Assembly (NCBI RefSeq): GCF_013839515.1
Contig: NZ_JACDNQ010000018.1
Coordinates: 10,736-66,349 of the forward strand
Reading direction: 5' to 3'
Length of the DNA stretch: 55,614 bases
Source of the DNA: Natronomonas salinimetallica
GTDB taxonomy: Archaea; Halobacteriota; Halobacteria; Halobacteriales; Haloarculaceae
The number at the start of each line of letters is the position of its first letter. Within the stretch, counting starts at the first letter, position 1. A program made the position numbers and the translations under genes. This document shows positions 22,311 through 30,598 of this stretch, piece after piece. Under the pieces are notes generated by a model. The model saw nothing but the letters and a program-made list of their open reading frames with translations. It was not told the origin of the DNA and did no database searches.

Positions 22311-24011
22311 TCAGTGGATGATCTCAGCCTGCTCGCGAGCGTAGAGATCGTCCAAGAGCGCCTTCGCCTTCGTGGTCTCGTAGCCACCACCCGGCGTCGC
22401 GAACTCGACAGTCGCGTTGCGGAACTCGCGCTCGTTGCCACCCGAGCCGATCCAGGCGTCGAGGGCCTCGTCGATCACCTCGGGAGCCCACGGCGAACTC
22501 GAAGAGCGGTAGCGACTGAGAACAGACTCGATCTTGATTCGGACGTCGCCGGAGGCGTCGTCGACGACGTCAGCGGCGTAGCGTGAGAGCCACTTCTGCA
22601 TCGCGCCGCTCATCTTCTCCAGGAGGCGCTCGTCGAGATCGAGCAGACCGGCCGTCGCCTTGAACGCGGCGTCGAGATGCTGCTCGGTCGTCCGAAGGAC
22701 GTCACGGATCTCCTCAGCGACCTTCCGAGAGCGGAAGCGGATGAGGCCGTTGCTGTTCTCGAGGATGCCGTCGAGTTCGTCCAGGGCGCGGTAGATCGTC
22801 GAAATGTCGCGGCCCGAGCCGTCGGCGACGCGCTGGTAGTGCGTCTCGCCGTTGTCGGCGATCTCCTCGAGGACGTCCATGTCGGCCTCGGAGAGCTCCC
22901 GAAAGGAACGGACGATGACGGACTCCTGCTCGGCCTCGATCTCCGGCGTCGGGTCGGGATGGAGCGCGATCGAGCGCTCGGAGGTCTGAGCCTGGAAGTG
23001 ATCGTCGGGGACGAACGCGACCTCGGCGTCGGTGGGCACGCCGGCGTGCTCGAGGCAGTTGATGACGGTCTCCTCGAGTTCCTGTGTCAACTCGTCGCGA
23101 TCGTTCCAGGCGACGCCCTGCTGGTTGAGCGTGATCGAGTCGTTGTTCGGAGCCTGCCCCTTCTTGAACAGGGCAGCGAACTTCGGATGATAGAGCGGGT
23201 CATCGGTCTGCTGCTTGCGAGGGTGCTGGGGGTGGTAGTGTTTCAGCTGCTTCCCGAGCCGCTGGCCGGGGAGCTTCCGGGCCGTTCCCGCGGGATAGTT
23301 CAGGCGATGATTGTAGCCGACGACCTTCTCGTTGTCGACTTTGTAGGTCACCTTCCGGCCTTTCTCGGAGCCAAGCAGGTACATCAGCCGCCAGAAGTAG
23401 CCGCCCTCGTGCGTGAGCGTCTGGGCGTAGTTCCGCGTGAGGCGGACGTAGCGTTCGAACTGGCTGATACTACTGTGTTCGCCGTCGATGTGCCGCGGAT
23501 CGAGATGCGCGTCGTTGAAGCGCTGGGAAGCCTCCTCGCAGATGGCGTCGACGACCGTCCGGAAGTGCTTGGGAACGGCATCGGGCTCGATGTTCGAACT
23601 GTTGACGTCGACGTCGATGCCTTCGGGATCGGCGTGGGGGTCGGCCTCGAGGTCGTCCCAGACGTCCTCCCACGGCGTCGAGATGTTCATGCCAGCGAAG
23701 CGAGGGCGGACGTGAAAGCTGAGTTTCTCGCGGCCGGGGCCGCGGCCTTTGATCCGCCACTCGTACATCGAGTCGGTCTCGAGGTCGAAGCGGCTGGCGG
23801 GCTCGATCGCACCCTGCTGGTAGTAGATCTCGAACTCGAAGATGTCGACGCCGTCGTCGCGACGGATGGGGATCTCGAGTTCGGTGCTGCCCTCGAAGGG
23901 CGGGCCGAGCAACGCGCCGGAGAGTGCCCAGTAGGGGGCGAGCGTGCCGGGGTACCAGAGTGTCGCCCGGAGTTCGTGCGGCGCCGTCGCGACGTGGTCA
24001 CCCTCAGTCAT
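22311..24011 (-). CDS. Large haloarchaeal-element protein with winged helix (DUF7845-like)
   Basis: This 566-aa soluble protein ends the rightmost leftward operon. Its N-terminal half opens with an HELRATLWYPGTLAPYWALS segment and contains a beta-rich domain with a VRPRFAGMNI strand. A winged helix lies near 390-450 (LSEADMDVLEEIADNGETHY followed by RDISTIYRALDEL). It resembles long proteins I recall as DUF7845 from haloarchaeal viruses and plasmids; that name is from memory and unverified. The conserved size and DNA-binding domain suggest a role in replication or control of the element. Confidence 0.65.
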   Translation of the reverse strand: MTEGDHVATAPHELRATLWYPGTLAPYWALSGALLGPPFEGSTELEIPIRRDDGVDIFEFEIYYQQGAIEPASRFDLETDSMYEWRIKGRGPGREKLSFHVRPRFAGMNISTPWEDVWDDLEADPHADPEGIDVDVNSSNIEPDAVPKHFRTVVDAICEEASQRFNDAHLDPRHIDGEHSSISQFERYVRLTRNYAQTLTHEGGYFWRLMYLLGSEKGRKVTYKVDNEKVVGYNHRLNYPAGTARKLPGQRLGKQLKHYHPQHPRKQQTDDPLYHPKFAALFKKGQAPNNDSITLNQQGVAWNDRDELTQELEETVINCLEHAGVPTDAEVAFVPDDHFQAQTSERSIALHPDPTPEIEAEQESVIVRSFRELSEADMDVLEEIADNGETHYQRVADGSGRDISTIYRALDELDGILENSNGLIRFRSRKVAEEIRDVLRTTEQHLDAAFKATAGLLDLDERLLEKMSGAMQKWLSRYAADVVDDASGDVRIKIESVLSRYRSSSSPWAPEVIDEALDAWIGSGGNEREFRNATVEFATPGGGYETTKAKALLDDLYAREQAEIIH

Positions 24012-24376
24012 CGCGACCCACCGTCGGCGGCGATCTCGGCAGCGCTCTCGTCGACCGCAGCGTCAGCGTCGGCGTCGGCCTCCTGGAGGAAGCCGTCGCG
24101 ATCGTGCGTGATCGCGCGGCGTCGCTCGTCGAGCTTCCGGATGACGTGCTCGCGGTTGCGACAGCGTCGTTCGACCTGGAACCAGTAGGCGAGCTCCTCG
24201 GGATCGTCGATGCCTTTGACGATCGCCATCGCGGTCGCGAGCTCCGGTGTCTGGCCCTGGCCCGTATCGAGGCCGGACTGCGAGCGCGTGTGCAGCCAGA
24301 CCGCGGGGTTGTACCCGATGGCGTCGACGACGTCCGGGAACCGCGGGTAGTCGCCGGCGTTGGTCTGCCCGCGCAT
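24008..24376 (-). CDS. Small hypothetical protein
   Basis: This 122-aa protein has a conserved-looking core (YPRFPDVVDAIGYNPAVWLH, then LATAMAIVKGIDDPEELAYW) that is mostly helical, with a basic helix (RRCRNREHVIRKLDERRR) and an acidic Ala/Asp tail. Both ends overlap neighbours. The constant pairing with the larger gene after it suggests joint function. No family name can be given with confidence. Confidence 0.65.
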   Translation of the reverse strand: MRGQTNAGDYPRFPDVVDAIGYNPAVWLHTRSQSGLDTGQGQTPELATAMAIVKGIDDPEELAYWFQVERRCRNREHVIRKLDERRRAITHDRDGFLQEADADADAAVDESAAEIAADGGSR

Positions 24377-24990
24377 CAGGCATCGCCTCCATCAGTCGCG
24401 TACTGTTTGAGATCGGACTGCCCGGGCGGCTGGTAGTCCTCGAGGCGCTGGTTGAGCACGCGCATCTGATCACCGATACCGACGGTGTCCTCGAAGGGTC
24501 GATCCACGACACGGAACCGCTCGAAGACGCCGTCATCGATGTGTTCGAGATACGCCTGGCCGGCGAGCAGAACGACCGTCCCGTAGGGATTGTAGAAGGA
24601 AAATCGCGTCTTGAGCCCGCGAGAGACTTGGACACTCCAGCGGCCAGCCTCGTAGTCACCAATGTAGACATCGCTCGAGGGATCCAGCGAAGCATCGTAG
24701 GGCTTGATCTCGTCACCGGGCGAGAGGACGCCATGTTCGGCACTGATGATCCACCAGGCGTCGCAGCGCTGTTGACAGTACTCGCGCTTCTTCCTGAAAT
24801 AGGTCGAGTCGTAGAGGTCTGCAGCTGGGACTGGCTCGTCGGTATCGATTTTCGAGGAGCCACAGCCGACGACACCTAACCGAGGGGTGCCGATACAGTC
24901 GTGGCAGTACTGTCGGTCTTCGTCCGGGTCGCGTGAGTCGATCCCACCGCCCGGCGGAAGCCGTGTCTCGCAGTAGTAACAGCGGCTCAA
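24376..24990 (-). CDS. DUF6884-like protein with N-terminal zinc knuckles
   Basis: In this 204-aa protein the first 35 residues hold CYYC and CHDC, a treble-clef-like zinc site. The body matches the DUF6884 pattern: LGVVGCGSSKIDTDEPVPA, then A-x-x-LY-x-S/T-x-x-FRKKREYC, then WWIISAEHGVLSPGDEIKPY. DUF6884 proteins occur in phages and archaea, and I recall some beside DNA-base-modification (DpdA-like) genes. The reaction is unknown. The HTH-free, enzyme-like architecture suggests a nucleotide- or nucleic-acid-acting enzyme. Confidence 0.75.
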   Translation of the reverse strand: MSRCYYCETRLPPGGGIDSRDPDEDRQYCHDCIGTPRLGVVGCGSSKIDTDEPVPAADLYDSTYFRKKREYCQQRCDAWWIISAEHGVLSPGDEIKPYDASLDPSSDVYIGDYEAGRWSVQVSRGLKTRFSFYNPYGTVVLLAGQAYLEHIDDGVFERFRVVDRPFEDTVGIGDQMRVLNQRLEDYQPPGQSDLKQYATDGGDA

Positions 24991-25490
24991 CGTCCGTCAC
25001 CCCCAAAGTCACTGAAGCGATCCTCGACCTCGACCCAGCAGCGGCGGTCGTCGACGTGGTCGACCCAGCCCTCGAGGCCGACGTGGGCGGGGACGTCGTA
25101 GGCGTCGATGAACTGCAGGCGGGAGTCGACGGTGATCACGCGATCGCCGTCTCCCTCGAGGCGACCGTCGACGTAGTAGTGAGCGAGCCCGCGGTGATCG
25201 ACACCGATGCGGCGGTAGGTCAGATCGCGCTCGAGCTTCGGCGGCGCAGCGTCGAGGAACAGGAAGCGATCGTCGGCAGCGAGCCGTTGGATGCCGAGCT
25301 CCTGGAGCGTTGTCCAGTCGCCTTTCGTGTCGGCCCACAGGGCGAGATGGAAGTCACAGAAGCGGAAGCCGCCGAGGACGTTGAGGACGTTCGGCGAGGG
25401 GACGGTCGCGACGGCGTCGCGCTCGCAGTGGCTGGGGTGATCGCAGTCGGCGGGCTCGTCGACCGGCCCGTAGTCGGTGACGATCGCCAT
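24987..25490 (-). CDS. Hypothetical protein
   Basis: This 167-aa protein has a CDHPSHC cluster near the start and a single FCDFH motif, possibly a zinc site. It continues with a beta-rich region (VITVDSRLQFIDAYDVPAHV) and an acidic end. ATG 25490 is preferred over GTG 25493 because it makes a TGATG overlap with the upstream stop. No family recognised. Confidence 0.62.
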   Translation of the reverse strand: MAIVTDYGPVDEPADCDHPSHCERDAVATVPSPNVLNVLGGFRFCDFHLALWADTKGDWTTLQELGIQRLAADDRFLFLDAAPPKLERDLTYRRIGVDHRGLAHYYVDGRLEGDGDRVITVDSRLQFIDAYDVPAHVGLEGWVDHVDDRRCWVEVEDRFSDFGGDGR

Positions 25491-25804
25491 CACGCATCCC
25501 CTCCGAAGTACTGCAGGCCGGTCTGGATCGGCCGATCGTTCTCAAGGTCGTCTTCGTCGTCGGCCTCCTGGTCGCGATCGCGACGGAACTTGTGGAACGC
25601 ATCGCAGGCCCACGACCAACACGGTCCGTACGACCGGAGTTCGCCGCCGTAGATGCCGATCGCGGTCGACTCGCCGCAGTCGGGGCACTCGACGGTCGTC
25701 CGCTCGCCGAAGGGGATCTCGTGGACGTGGTCGACGCGTTCCTCACGACGCTGCTGAAGGAGCTCGCGGTTCGATGTGGAGCCGACGGTCGTCGGATCCG
25801 TCAT
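25490..25804 (-). CDS. Zinc-ribbon protein
   Basis: In this 104-aa protein a ribbon with CPDCG and, about 25 residues later, CWSWAC provides four cysteines at about residues 38-67. The N-terminus is basic and the C-terminus acidic. It is part of the overlapping leftward operon and probably binds nucleic acid or protein. Function unknown. Confidence 0.65.
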   Translation of the reverse strand: MTDPTTVGSTSNRELLQQRREERVDHVHEIPFGERTTVECPDCGESTAIGIYGGELRSYGPCWSWACDAFHKFRRDRDQEADDEDDLENDRPIQTGLQYFGGDA

Positions 25805-26232
25805 CGGCGATCACCGTCCTCGGGGATCTCGAAGCCCTGCAGCCGCGCGAGGTCGGCCCGAATCTCCCCGATAGCCTCTCGCGTCCACTCGTTGTCTTCC
25901 TTTGCGAGCGCGATCTCGAGGAGATCGCCGGCTTCGTCAAGGTAGTATTCAGCAGGCCGCCCGCCGTCGGTTTCGATGCCCTCGCCGCGGTCGACGTCGT
26001 CGTCCTCGCCGAAGCACTTGGGATTCTGACAGAGCCGCCAGCGGTTAAACGGCAGATGACTCGGGATGTGAACGTCGGTGAACTCACAGCGGTTGATATC
26101 GCCCTCGCGACAGGCCGGATTCGGGTCGTCGCTGTCGTCGTCGCGATGGATCGCTTCGGCCATCCCCGAGGAGCTGCGGACGCCGTAGGTGGGGACGTCC
26201 TGTTGCTGTGGCTCCTGAAGTTCGGAGCTCAC
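25801..26232 (-). CDS. Hypothetical protein with cysteine cluster
   Basis: This 143-aa protein has Cys in PACREGDINRCEF and CQNPKCF, a possible zinc site, followed by an acidic helical C-terminus (YLDEAGDLLEIALAKEDNEW). GTG 26232 is chosen because it forms the GTGA overlap typical of this operon; GTG 26241 is the alternative. No family recognised. Confidence 0.6.
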   Translation of the reverse strand: MSSELQEPQQQDVPTYGVRSSSGMAEAIHRDDDSDDPNPACREGDINRCEFTDVHIPSHLPFNRWRLCQNPKCFGEDDDVDRGEGIETDGGRPAEYYLDEAGDLLEIALAKEDNEWTREAIGEIRADLARLQGFEIPEDGDRR

Positions 26233-26357
26233 GGGCGACACCTCCCGTCAGCGAGGGCCGGACAGCGCTGGTCGGCCTCGGTGATGTAGGTGCCGCAGTA
26301 CTCGCAGATTTTGGGTTCGACGGTGGCGGTGTCACCGCCCGTTTCGGGGCGGCTCAT
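26229..26357 (-). CDS. Mini zinc-ribbon protein, first gene of the rightmost operon
   Basis: This 42-aa protein has CEYC and two later cysteines (CPALADGRC). The ATG at 26357 and stop at 26229-26231 were read directly, and the stop overlaps the next GTG. A TATA-like ATTAAAATT (26411-26419, leftward) lies about 55 bp upstream, between gene and tRNA, so transcription of the operon probably begins at the edge of the element with a leader of about 30 bases. Confidence 0.6.
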   Translation of the reverse strand: MSRPETGGDTATVEPKICEYCGTYITEADQRCPALADGRCRP

Positions 26358-26424
26358 CGGGTCTCACCGCCGGAAGGTACTTCAGGCTGCTTACCTGAGG
26401 TACCGAAAGTATTAAAATTGTTAT

Positions 26425-26498
26425 GGGTTCGGGCAGATTTGAACTGCCGGCCTCCTCCATGTCAAGGAGGTGTCATAACCAGCCTAGACCACGAACCC
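26425..26498 (-). tRNA. tRNA-Val (anticodon GAC), element integration target
   Basis: Read leftward, the 74 bases fold as a tRNA: acceptor GGGTTCG/CGAACCC, anticodon stem CCTCC/GGAGG around a TTGACAT loop with anticodon GAC (Val), and T-arm GGCAG-TTCAAAT-CTGCC. CCA is not encoded. The 3' end faces the mobile element and the 5' end faces trpD. The gene is intact, so integration restored it. Confidence 0.95.
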
Positions 26499-26643
26499 TC
26501 GCTGGCGTTTGTCTGCACTCATTCGTATCCGGGTAACGTAATTGAACCTTTCGGAATAGCTCCCTCCTGTGATTCGAAAACACGGCGCGGGGAGAGGGGG
26601 ACGACTCCGGCGTCCGGAGTGTGCCGTCGGGCACCAACGATAC

Positions 26644-26671
26644 GCTTATAAGCATGTACTGATTTGTACAT
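26644..26671 (+). promoter_or_regulatory. trp promoter with TGTAC palindrome
   Basis: A TATA element (CTTATAAG, near 26645) predicts initiation near 26672. Between TATA and start lies ATGTAC-TGATTT-GTACAT (26654-26671), a perfect 6-bp palindrome with 6-bp spacer. A repressor bound there would cover the initiation site. TGTACA is the TRP-box consensus bound by TrpY in Methanothermobacter, so tryptophan-responsive repression is a reasonable inference. trpD starts 32 bases downstream. Confidence 0.55.
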
Positions 26672-26702
26672 CGTAACGCAGTATTGGTCATTAGTGATCA
26701 TC

Positions 26703-27704
26703 ATGAAAGAGTACATTCGACAGGCTACCGACGGTGAAGACCTCACACAGGCGGACGCCCGGGCGGCGGCCGAGCTCGCCTTCGAGGACGCGACGGAGGC
26801 ACAGATCGGGGCGCTCCTGGCCGGGCTCCGCGCGAAAGGCGAAACCGAAGGCGAAATCGCGGGGTTCGCCGAGGGGATGCGCGATGCGGCCCGGACGATC
26901 GATCCCGGCCGGGAACCGCTGGTCGATACCTGCGGGACCGGGGGAGACGGCCACGATACGATCAACGTCTCGACGACCAGCGCGTTCGTCGCCGCCGGGG
27001 CCGGCGTTCCGGTCGCAAAGCACGGCAACTACTCCGTCTCCTCCTCGTCGGGCAGCGCCGACGTCCTGGAGGAACTCGGCGTCACGATCGACGCCGAGCC
27101 GCCGGCGGTCGAGGGCTGCATCGAATCGATCGGGATGGGGTTCATGCTCGCGCCCGTGTTCCACCCGGCGATGAAGGCCGTCATCGGCCCGCGGAAGGAA
27201 CTCGGAATGCGGACGATCTTCAACGTTCTCGGCCCGTTGACGAACCCCGCGGGCGCGGACGCCCAGGTCGTCGGCGTCTACGATCCCGAGTTGGTCCCGG
27301 TGTTGGCCGACGCGCTCTCGCGGATGGCCGTCGACCGGGCGCTCGTCGTCCACGGGGCGGGGCTAGACGAGATCGGCGTCCACGGGGAATCGACGATCGC
27401 CGAGGTCCAAGGCGATACCGTCGAGGAGTATACGCTCGAACCGGCCGATATCGGCCTCGATCGCTACGACCTCCCGGCGGTCGCCGGCGGATCGCCAACG
27501 GAAAACGCGGCGGACATGCGCGGGATCCTCGAGGGATCGATCGGCGGCGCGAAACGGGCGATCATCCTCGCGAACGCGGGTGCGGCGATCTACGTCTCCG
27601 GGACGGCCGGGAGCATTGCCGAGGGCGTCGATGCGGCGCGCGAGGCGATCGACTCCGGGGCGGCGGCCGACCAGTTGGCATCGCTGCGCGAGTTCGAGCC
27701 ATGA
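26703..27704 (+). CDS. trpD: Anthranilate phosphoribosyltransferase
   Basis: This 333-aa enzyme transfers phosphoribose from PRPP to anthranilate, the second step of tryptophan synthesis. The PRPP-binding glycine-rich loop DTCGTGGDGHDTINVST and the anthranilate-site KHGN are present, and length fits the family. ATG 26703 is chosen because the family begins with a helix directly after it (MKEYIRQATDGEDL); an open frame extends upstream to 26664 into the promoter. It is first of four overlapping trp genes. Confidence 0.96.
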   Translation: MKEYIRQATDGEDLTQADARAAAELAFEDATEAQIGALLAGLRAKGETEGEIAGFAEGMRDAARTIDPGREPLVDTCGTGGDGHDTINVSTTSAFVAAGAGVPVAKHGNYSVSSSSGSADVLEELGVTIDAEPPAVEGCIESIGMGFMLAPVFHPAMKAVIGPRKELGMRTIFNVLGPLTNPAGADAQVVGVYDPELVPVLADALSRMAVDRALVVHGAGLDEIGVHGESTIAEVQGDTVEEYTLEPADIGLDRYDLPAVAGGSPTENAADMRGILEGSIGGAKRAIILANAGAAIYVSGTAGSIAEGVDAAREAIDSGAAADQLASLREFEP

Positions 27705-28327
27705 CGCGCGTGAAGATCTGTGGCGTGACCGTCACCGAGGACCTCGAGACCGTCGTCGAGATGGGTGCCGACGCCGTCGGCTTGACCGTCGACGTCGCGG
27801 TCGAGACGCCACGGGCGATCGACCCGGAACGCGCAGTCGCCCTCGCGAGGGCGGCACCGCCGTTCGTCACGACGGTGCTCGTGACGATGCCCGAGACGCC
27901 CGAGAGGGCGATCGAGGTATCCGAGCGGATCGAACCGGACGCCATCCAGCTCCACGGCGGTCTGTCCCCCGACGACGTCGCCTCCGTCTCGAACGGGGTC
28001 GCCGCCGACGTGGTCGTGGCTGTCTCACCCGTCGACGCCCCACGGTACGATCGGGCTGCCGACGCGTTGCTCGTCGACTCGCTCGACGAATCCGGGGCTG
28101 GCGGGACGGGGGCGACACACGACTGGGCGCGGACGCGCGGGCTCGTCGAGGAGCTGTCCTCGCCCGTCGTCCTGGCCGGTGGATTGACGCCGACGAACGT
28201 CGCGGAGGCGGTCGAGACTGTCGATCCGTTCGCGGTCGACGTCGCGAGCGGCGTCGAGTCCCAACCGGGGCGCAAAGACCCCGAAGCCGTCGGGTCATTT
28301 ATTCGGCGTGCGGGTGGTCGCCCGTGA
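27701..28327 (+). CDS. trpF: Phosphoribosylanthranilate isomerase
   Basis: This 208-aa TIM-barrel enzyme performs the Amadori rearrangement of phosphoribosylanthranilate. The family start RVKICGVT with the catalytic Cys7 is present, Asp near DAIQLHG is in place, and the phosphate-binding region LAGGLTPTNV and DVASGVE near the C-terminus agree. ATGA overlap with trpD and GTGA overlap with trpE. Confidence 0.95.
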   Translation: MTRVKICGVTVTEDLETVVEMGADAVGLTVDVAVETPRAIDPERAVALARAAPPFVTTVLVTMPETPERAIEVSERIEPDAIQLHGGLSPDDVASVSNGVAADVVVAVSPVDAPRYDRAADALLVDSLDESGAGGTGATHDWARTRGLVEELSSPVVLAGGLTPTNVAEAVETVDPFAVDVASGVESQPGRKDPEAVGSFIRRAGGRP

Positions 28328-29961
28328 TCTCCGAGTCGAGATTCGTCGAGTTGGCAGCGGAGGGGCCGGCGGTGATCCGTACCGTCGCCGAGTTGGACAC
28401 CGACGCGGAGCCACTCGGGGCGTACGCCGCCCTGACCGGGCGAACGACCGACGTCGATCCGGCCGGCCACACGTTCCTCTTGGAGAGCGCACAGAAAGTC
28501 GCCTCCAGCGACCCCGACGGTGCGTTCAGAGCCGGTGACGGGGCGGATCGACACGCCCGGTACTCGTTCGTCGGCTACGATCCGGCCGCGGTCGTGACCG
28601 TCGACGGTGACGCCAACGGTTTCGTCGACGTCCTCGACGATCGATACGAGGGACTGTTCGATCTGAACGGCGGTGACACGCTCGCGACGCTCCGGGAGGC
28701 GCTCCCGGACGTGCCGCTTCGGAACTTCCCGGAAACCGAGCGCCAGCGGCTCCAGGGCGGGCTCGTCGGATTTCTTTCCTACGATGCGGTGTACGATCTC
28801 TGGCTCGAAGAGGTCGGACTGGACCGCCCCGACTCCCGCGTGCCGAACGCCCAGTTCGTCCTCACGACGACGACGCTGGTGTTTGACGACGCCGCCGGGA
28901 CGGTCTCGTTGGTATTTACGCCGCTGGTTCGCCCCGACGAGGACGCCGAACGGATCTACGCCGACATCGACGCGGAGCGCGCGCGTATCCAGTCGCTGCT
29001 CGCGGACCACGAGGCGCTCGAAACCGACGGGTTCCGCCCGATCGCAGAGCGCGCCGGGACCAAAGCGACGTACGAGGACGCCGTCCGACGGGCCAAAGAA
29101 CACGTCCTCGACGGCGATATCTACCAGGGCGTCATCTCGCGGACGCGCGAACTGGACGGCGAGATCGACCCGCTGGGACTTTATAAATCCCTTCGGGAGA
29201 TCAATCCCTCGCCGTACATGTACGTCCTCGATTACGACGGCCTCGCGGTGGTCGGAGCCTCGCCCGAGACGCTCGTTTCCGTCCGCGGCCAGGAGGTCAT
29301 GAGCAACCCGATCGCCGGGACGTGCCCACGGGGGACGAGTCCGGTCGAGGACCGGCGTCTGGCCGGGGAGATGCTCGCCGACGGCAAGGAACGTTCCGAG
29401 CACACGATGTTGGTCGATCTCGCCCGTAACGACGTTCGCCGCGTCAGCGAAGCCGGCAGCGTCCGCGTCGAGGAGTTCATGAACGTTCTGAAATACAGCC
29501 ACGTCCAGCACATCGAATCGACGGTGACCGGCGTCCTCGACGACGACTGTGACGCCTTCGACGCGACGCGTGCGTCGTTCCCGGCCGGGACGCTGTCGGG
29601 CGCGCCGAAGATCCGCGCGATGGAGATCATCGACGAACTCGAAGAGCGCCCGCGCGGCGTCTACGGCGGCGGCGTCGGCTACTACTCCTGGAGCGGCGAC
29701 GCCGACTTCGCGATCGTCATCCGGACCGCGACGGTCGAACGGGGCGGGGGTACCGAGGGGTCCGACCGGGTAACCGTCCAGGCCGGTGCCGGGATCGTCG
29801 CCGATTCCGACCCCGAGGCCGAATACGACGAGACCGAACAGAAGATGGACGGGGTCATCGATGCCCTGCGCGATATCGAACTCGGAGCCGAGCGTGAGGC
29901 CGGCGTCGAATCCGGGACCGAACGGCCCGAAGACGGGACCGACACGACGGAGGCCCCATGA
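28324..29961 (+). CDS. trpE: Anthranilate synthase component I
   Basis: This 545-aa enzyme converts chorismate and ammonia to anthranilate. The chorismate-binding core is clear: NPIAGTCPRGTSPVEDRRLA, ERSEHTMLVDLARNDVRRVS, KYSHVQHIESTVTG and FPAGTLSGAPKIRAMEIIDE, plus a final GAGIVADSDPEAEY. GTG 28324 overlaps the trpF stop; an upstream open frame is a shadow. The N-terminal region holds the usual feedback site area (LLESA). The last 40 residues are an acidic extension. Confidence 0.96.
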   Translation: MISESRFVELAAEGPAVIRTVAELDTDAEPLGAYAALTGRTTDVDPAGHTFLLESAQKVASSDPDGAFRAGDGADRHARYSFVGYDPAAVVTVDGDANGFVDVLDDRYEGLFDLNGGDTLATLREALPDVPLRNFPETERQRLQGGLVGFLSYDAVYDLWLEEVGLDRPDSRVPNAQFVLTTTTLVFDDAAGTVSLVFTPLVRPDEDAERIYADIDAERARIQSLLADHEALETDGFRPIAERAGTKATYEDAVRRAKEHVLDGDIYQGVISRTRELDGEIDPLGLYKSLREINPSPYMYVLDYDGLAVVGASPETLVSVRGQEVMSNPIAGTCPRGTSPVEDRRLAGEMLADGKERSEHTMLVDLARNDVRRVSEAGSVRVEEFMNVLKYSHVQHIESTVTGVLDDDCDAFDATRASFPAGTLSGAPKIRAMEIIDELEERPRGVYGGGVGYYSWSGDADFAIVIRTATVERGGGTEGSDRVTVQAGAGIVADSDPEAEYDETEQKMDGVIDALRDIELGAEREAGVESGTERPEDGTDTTEAP

Positions 29962-30545
29962 CGACGAACGTACTCTTCGTCGACAACTTCGATTCGTTCA
30001 CCTACAACCTCGTCGAGTACGTCAGCCAACACGGCGACACCGAGGTCGATGTGTTCCGAAACACCGCCGACCTGGAGACGATCCGCGCCGCCGCCCCCGA
30101 CGCGATCGTCATCTCCCCGGGCCCCGGCCATCCCAAAAACGACCGCGACGTGGGTGTAACGATGGACGTACTCCGGGACGTCAGTCCCGAGACACCGACA
30201 CTCGGCGTCTGTCTCGGCCTCGAGGCGGCCGTCTACGAGTACGGCGGGACAGTCGACCGAGCCCCGGAACCCATACACGGCAAGGCGTTCCCGGTCGACC
30301 ACGACGGAAAGGGCGTCTACCGGGGCCTCGAACAGGGGTTTCAGGGGGGACGATACCACTCCCTCGTCGCGCTCGACGTCCCCGACTGTTTCGAGGTGAC
30401 CGCGACGACGGACCACGACGGCGTCGAGTTGGTGATGGGGGTCCGCCACCGCGAGTACCCGATCGAATGTGTCCAGTTCCACCCCGAATCGGTCCTCACC
30501 GCCGTCGGACACGATGTCGTCGAGAACTTTCTTCGATCGGTCTGA
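29958..30545 (+). CDS. trpG: Anthranilate synthase component II (glutamine amidotransferase)
   Basis: This 195-aa class-I amidotransferase supplies ammonia to TrpE. Motifs are FVDNFDSFTYNLVEY, SPGPGHPKN, the nucleophile Cys in GVCLGLEA and the HPE pair in QFHPESV. The usual H-Q after LG in the nucleophile elbow is L-E here, a small departure. ATGA overlap with trpE. trpC, trpB and trpA are not in the window. Confidence 0.95.
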   Translation: MTTNVLFVDNFDSFTYNLVEYVSQHGDTEVDVFRNTADLETIRAAAPDAIVISPGPGHPKNDRDVGVTMDVLRDVSPETPTLGVCLGLEAAVYEYGGTVDRAPEPIHGKAFPVDHDGKGVYRGLEQGFQGGRYHSLVALDVPDCFEVTATTDHDGVELVMGVRHREYPIECVQFHPESVLTAVGHDVVENFLRSV

Positions 30546-30598
30546 TGCTACCGGACGGGCCTGCGGGACGCGTCCCGCATCGGGCTACGGGGATCATA

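Larger units (their letters stand above)
1..26424. mobile_element. Integrated haloarchaeal element abutting tRNA-Val (left end outside window)
   Basis: The block runs from the integrase gene at the left edge to the 3' end of tRNA-Val at 26425. It is filled with virus- and plasmid-type genes: integrase, Orc1/Cdc6, PhiH1-type repressor, AbrB, serine recombinase, many CxxC mini-proteins and a membrane-protein operon. Housekeeping genes begin directly beyond the tRNA. The tRNA is on the minus strand, so its 3' end faces the element, as expected for integration into a tRNA 3' end. No duplicate of the tRNA 3' segment was seen in the first bases, so the other attachment site should lie left of position 1. 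The element is therefore at least 26.4 kb. Confidence 0.85.
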
